A DNA stretch of 64,000 bases from Polaromonas sp. JS666 (GTDB taxonomy: Bacteria > Pseudomonadota > Gammaproteobacteria > Burkholderiales > Burkholderiaceae_C). Below the pieces are notes generated by a model. That model saw nothing but the letters and a program-made list of their open reading frames with translations, ran no database searches and was not told where the DNA came from. Of this stretch, positions 63,348 through 64,000 are shown in pieces (positions within the stretch are counted from its first letter, which is position 1; each line of letters starts with the position of its first letter). Location of the stretch: NCBI RefSeq assembly GCF_900103405.1, contig NZ_FNHX01000001.1, forward strand, positions 372,001 through 436,000, given 5' to 3'. Position numbers and translations under genes: made by a program.

Positions 63348-63689
63348 ATGCGCTGGTTAAAACCGAATCTGAAAAGCAGCTTCATGGCCTTGCTGGGCTC
63401 TGGAGAGGTGACTCCGTCGGTGCTGGAAGACCGCACCGAGGACATCCGCCAGTTCATTCTCGACGAGCTCGGCGAATTTGGCGAAAAACACTATCCCAAG
63501 ATTACCCGCCGCGTGCGCTACGCCCAGGACGTGCAGAGCCTGTGGTACACCCGCGGCGACGTGATGGCGGTGCTGGCGGCCGTGCACGGTGAGACCATCG
63601 CCCGTGAGAAAGTCAGCCGCATCAGCGACAAATTCAAGGGCATGCTGCCCCGCGGACTGAGTTCGCGGTCCAGCCCGCTCACTACCTGA
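63348..63689 (+). CDS. conserved small protein of unknown function
   Basis: A 113-residue soluble protein starting MRWLKPNLKSSFMALLGSGE, with IRQFILDELGEFGEKHYPKI and WYTRGDVMAVLAAVHGE. Helical and charged, without recognised domain. A GTG at 63339 is an alternative start. It has the base composition of its neighbours, so it is a resident gene. A pyrimidine-rich tract and a terminator follow. Confidence 0.65.
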   Translation: MRWLKPNLKSSFMALLGSGEVTPSVLEDRTEDIRQFILDELGEFGEKHYPKITRRVRYAQDVQSLWYTRGDVMAVLAAVHGETIAREKVSRISDKFKGMLPRGLSSRSSPLTT

Positions 63690-63760
63690 ACCCTTTTTCT
63701 TGCTTTTCCTTCGTTAGTTCTTTTTCAGTTTCTCCAGTTTCTTCCTGGCCTCCAAGGCAC

Positions 63761-63792
63761 TTTTTAAACCAGCTTCTAGCTGGTTTATTTTT
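63761..63792. terminator. bidirectional intrinsic terminator
   Basis: AAACCAGC (63766-63773) pairs with GCTGGTTT (63779-63786) around TTCTA. T-runs stand on both sides (TTTTT before, ATTTTTG after), so it can stop transcription from the 63.3-kb gene and from the minus-strand gene that ends at 63833. Confidence 0.75.
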
Positions 63793-63832
63793 GTCCGCTC
63801 GCAGCCGGCGCCCCGCGCACCGGCCTGCCCGC

Positions 63833-64000
63833 TCAGTGCAAATGGCCCCAAAGCACAAAGGCATCGCGCCCCTCCACCGCCAGGGTGGTTTTCAGGCCTA
63901 CCGGCAGCACCACCTTGGTCGGCACATGGCCAAAAGGCAATCCCGTCAGCACACGCGCCTTGACCTTGCTTTGCAGCCAGGCAATCACCGTCGCCAGCTT
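63833..64000 (-). CDS. LD-carboxypeptidase (LdcA-like), C-terminal end only
   Basis: The last 55 codons of a minus-strand gene that enters from the right edge. The translation has VIAWLQSKVKARVLTGLPFG, HVPTKVVLPVGLKTTLAVEG and FVLWGHLH before TGA. The GLPFGH...LPVG pattern is that of the C-terminus of S66-family muramoyltetrapeptide carboxypeptidases, which trim cell-wall peptides during recycling; the conserved histidine is part of their catalytic triad. The nucleophile half is outside the window. Confidence 0.7.
   Translation of the reverse strand, partial: KLATVIAWLQSKVKARVLTGLPFGHVPTKVVLPVGLKTTLAVEGRDAFVLWGHLH

Overview
The window is GC-rich, densely coded DNA from a betaproteobacterium, most likely a member of the Comamonadaceae (Polaromonas/Rhodoferax-like). 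This rests on the tcu genes paired with a Bug-family binding protein, the style of the cbb3 oxidase genes, and the protein relatives I recognise. No search was run. I see no rRNA, tRNA, CRISPR array or intact insertion sequence.

Layout. (1) 1-5.9 kb: the end of a response-regulator gene, a double-domain universal stress protein (USP), and a tricarballylate/citrate-type operon (tcuR, tcuA, tcuB, Bug receptor). (2) 5.9-15.7 kb, minus strand: a complete high-affinity cbb3 oxidase cluster in the order ccoI-S-N-O-Q-P-G-H, followed by a small membrane protein and a PAS histidine kinase/response regulator pair. (3) 16-32 kb: a low-oxygen survival block. It holds five further USP genes, an arginine deiminase operon (antiporter, arcA, arcB, arcC), a BON-domain protein, a flavodoxin-like protein, a P-type ATPase, a DksA-like protein, an archaeal-type nucleotide phosphorylase coupled to a PRPP-synthetase homologue, and a beta-CASP RNase. 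(4) 32.3-36.1 kb: a pocket of poorly known genes that looks AT-richer, with a NucS-like nuclease and a TIR-domain operon. It resembles a small defence island. (5) 36.1-38.8 kb: a His/Met-rich, probably copper-related operon. (6) 38.8-43.1 kb: a secreted protein, a BLUF photoreceptor, pirin and an FMN reductase with a divergent LysR regulator. (7) 43.1-43.65 kb: a giant imperfect palindrome. (8) 43.7-55 kb: two overlapping hybrid histidine kinases, one of 2010 residues carrying a long HAMP array encoded by 276-bp tandem repeats, then a kinase-like protein, small proteins and a single-domain response regulator. (9) 55.4-64 kb: a large-subunit catalase, a penicillin-acylase-family enzyme, a cyclase-FHA protein, an aldehyde dehydrogenase and a partial LD-carboxypeptidase.

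Regulatory thread. Nine near-perfect FNR-type boxes (TTGA-N6-TCAA) lie before operons between 1 and 36 kb, and three degenerate ones add to them. In almost every case a -10-like hexamer sits where a class II FNR promoter (site centred at -41.5) would put it. This ties respiration at low oxygen, ATP from arginine, stress proteins and nucleotide/RNA turnover into one predicted anoxia regulon. Three of the boxes supply the stop codon of the gene upstream. At two promoters the same geometry puts the transcription start on the A of the ATG.
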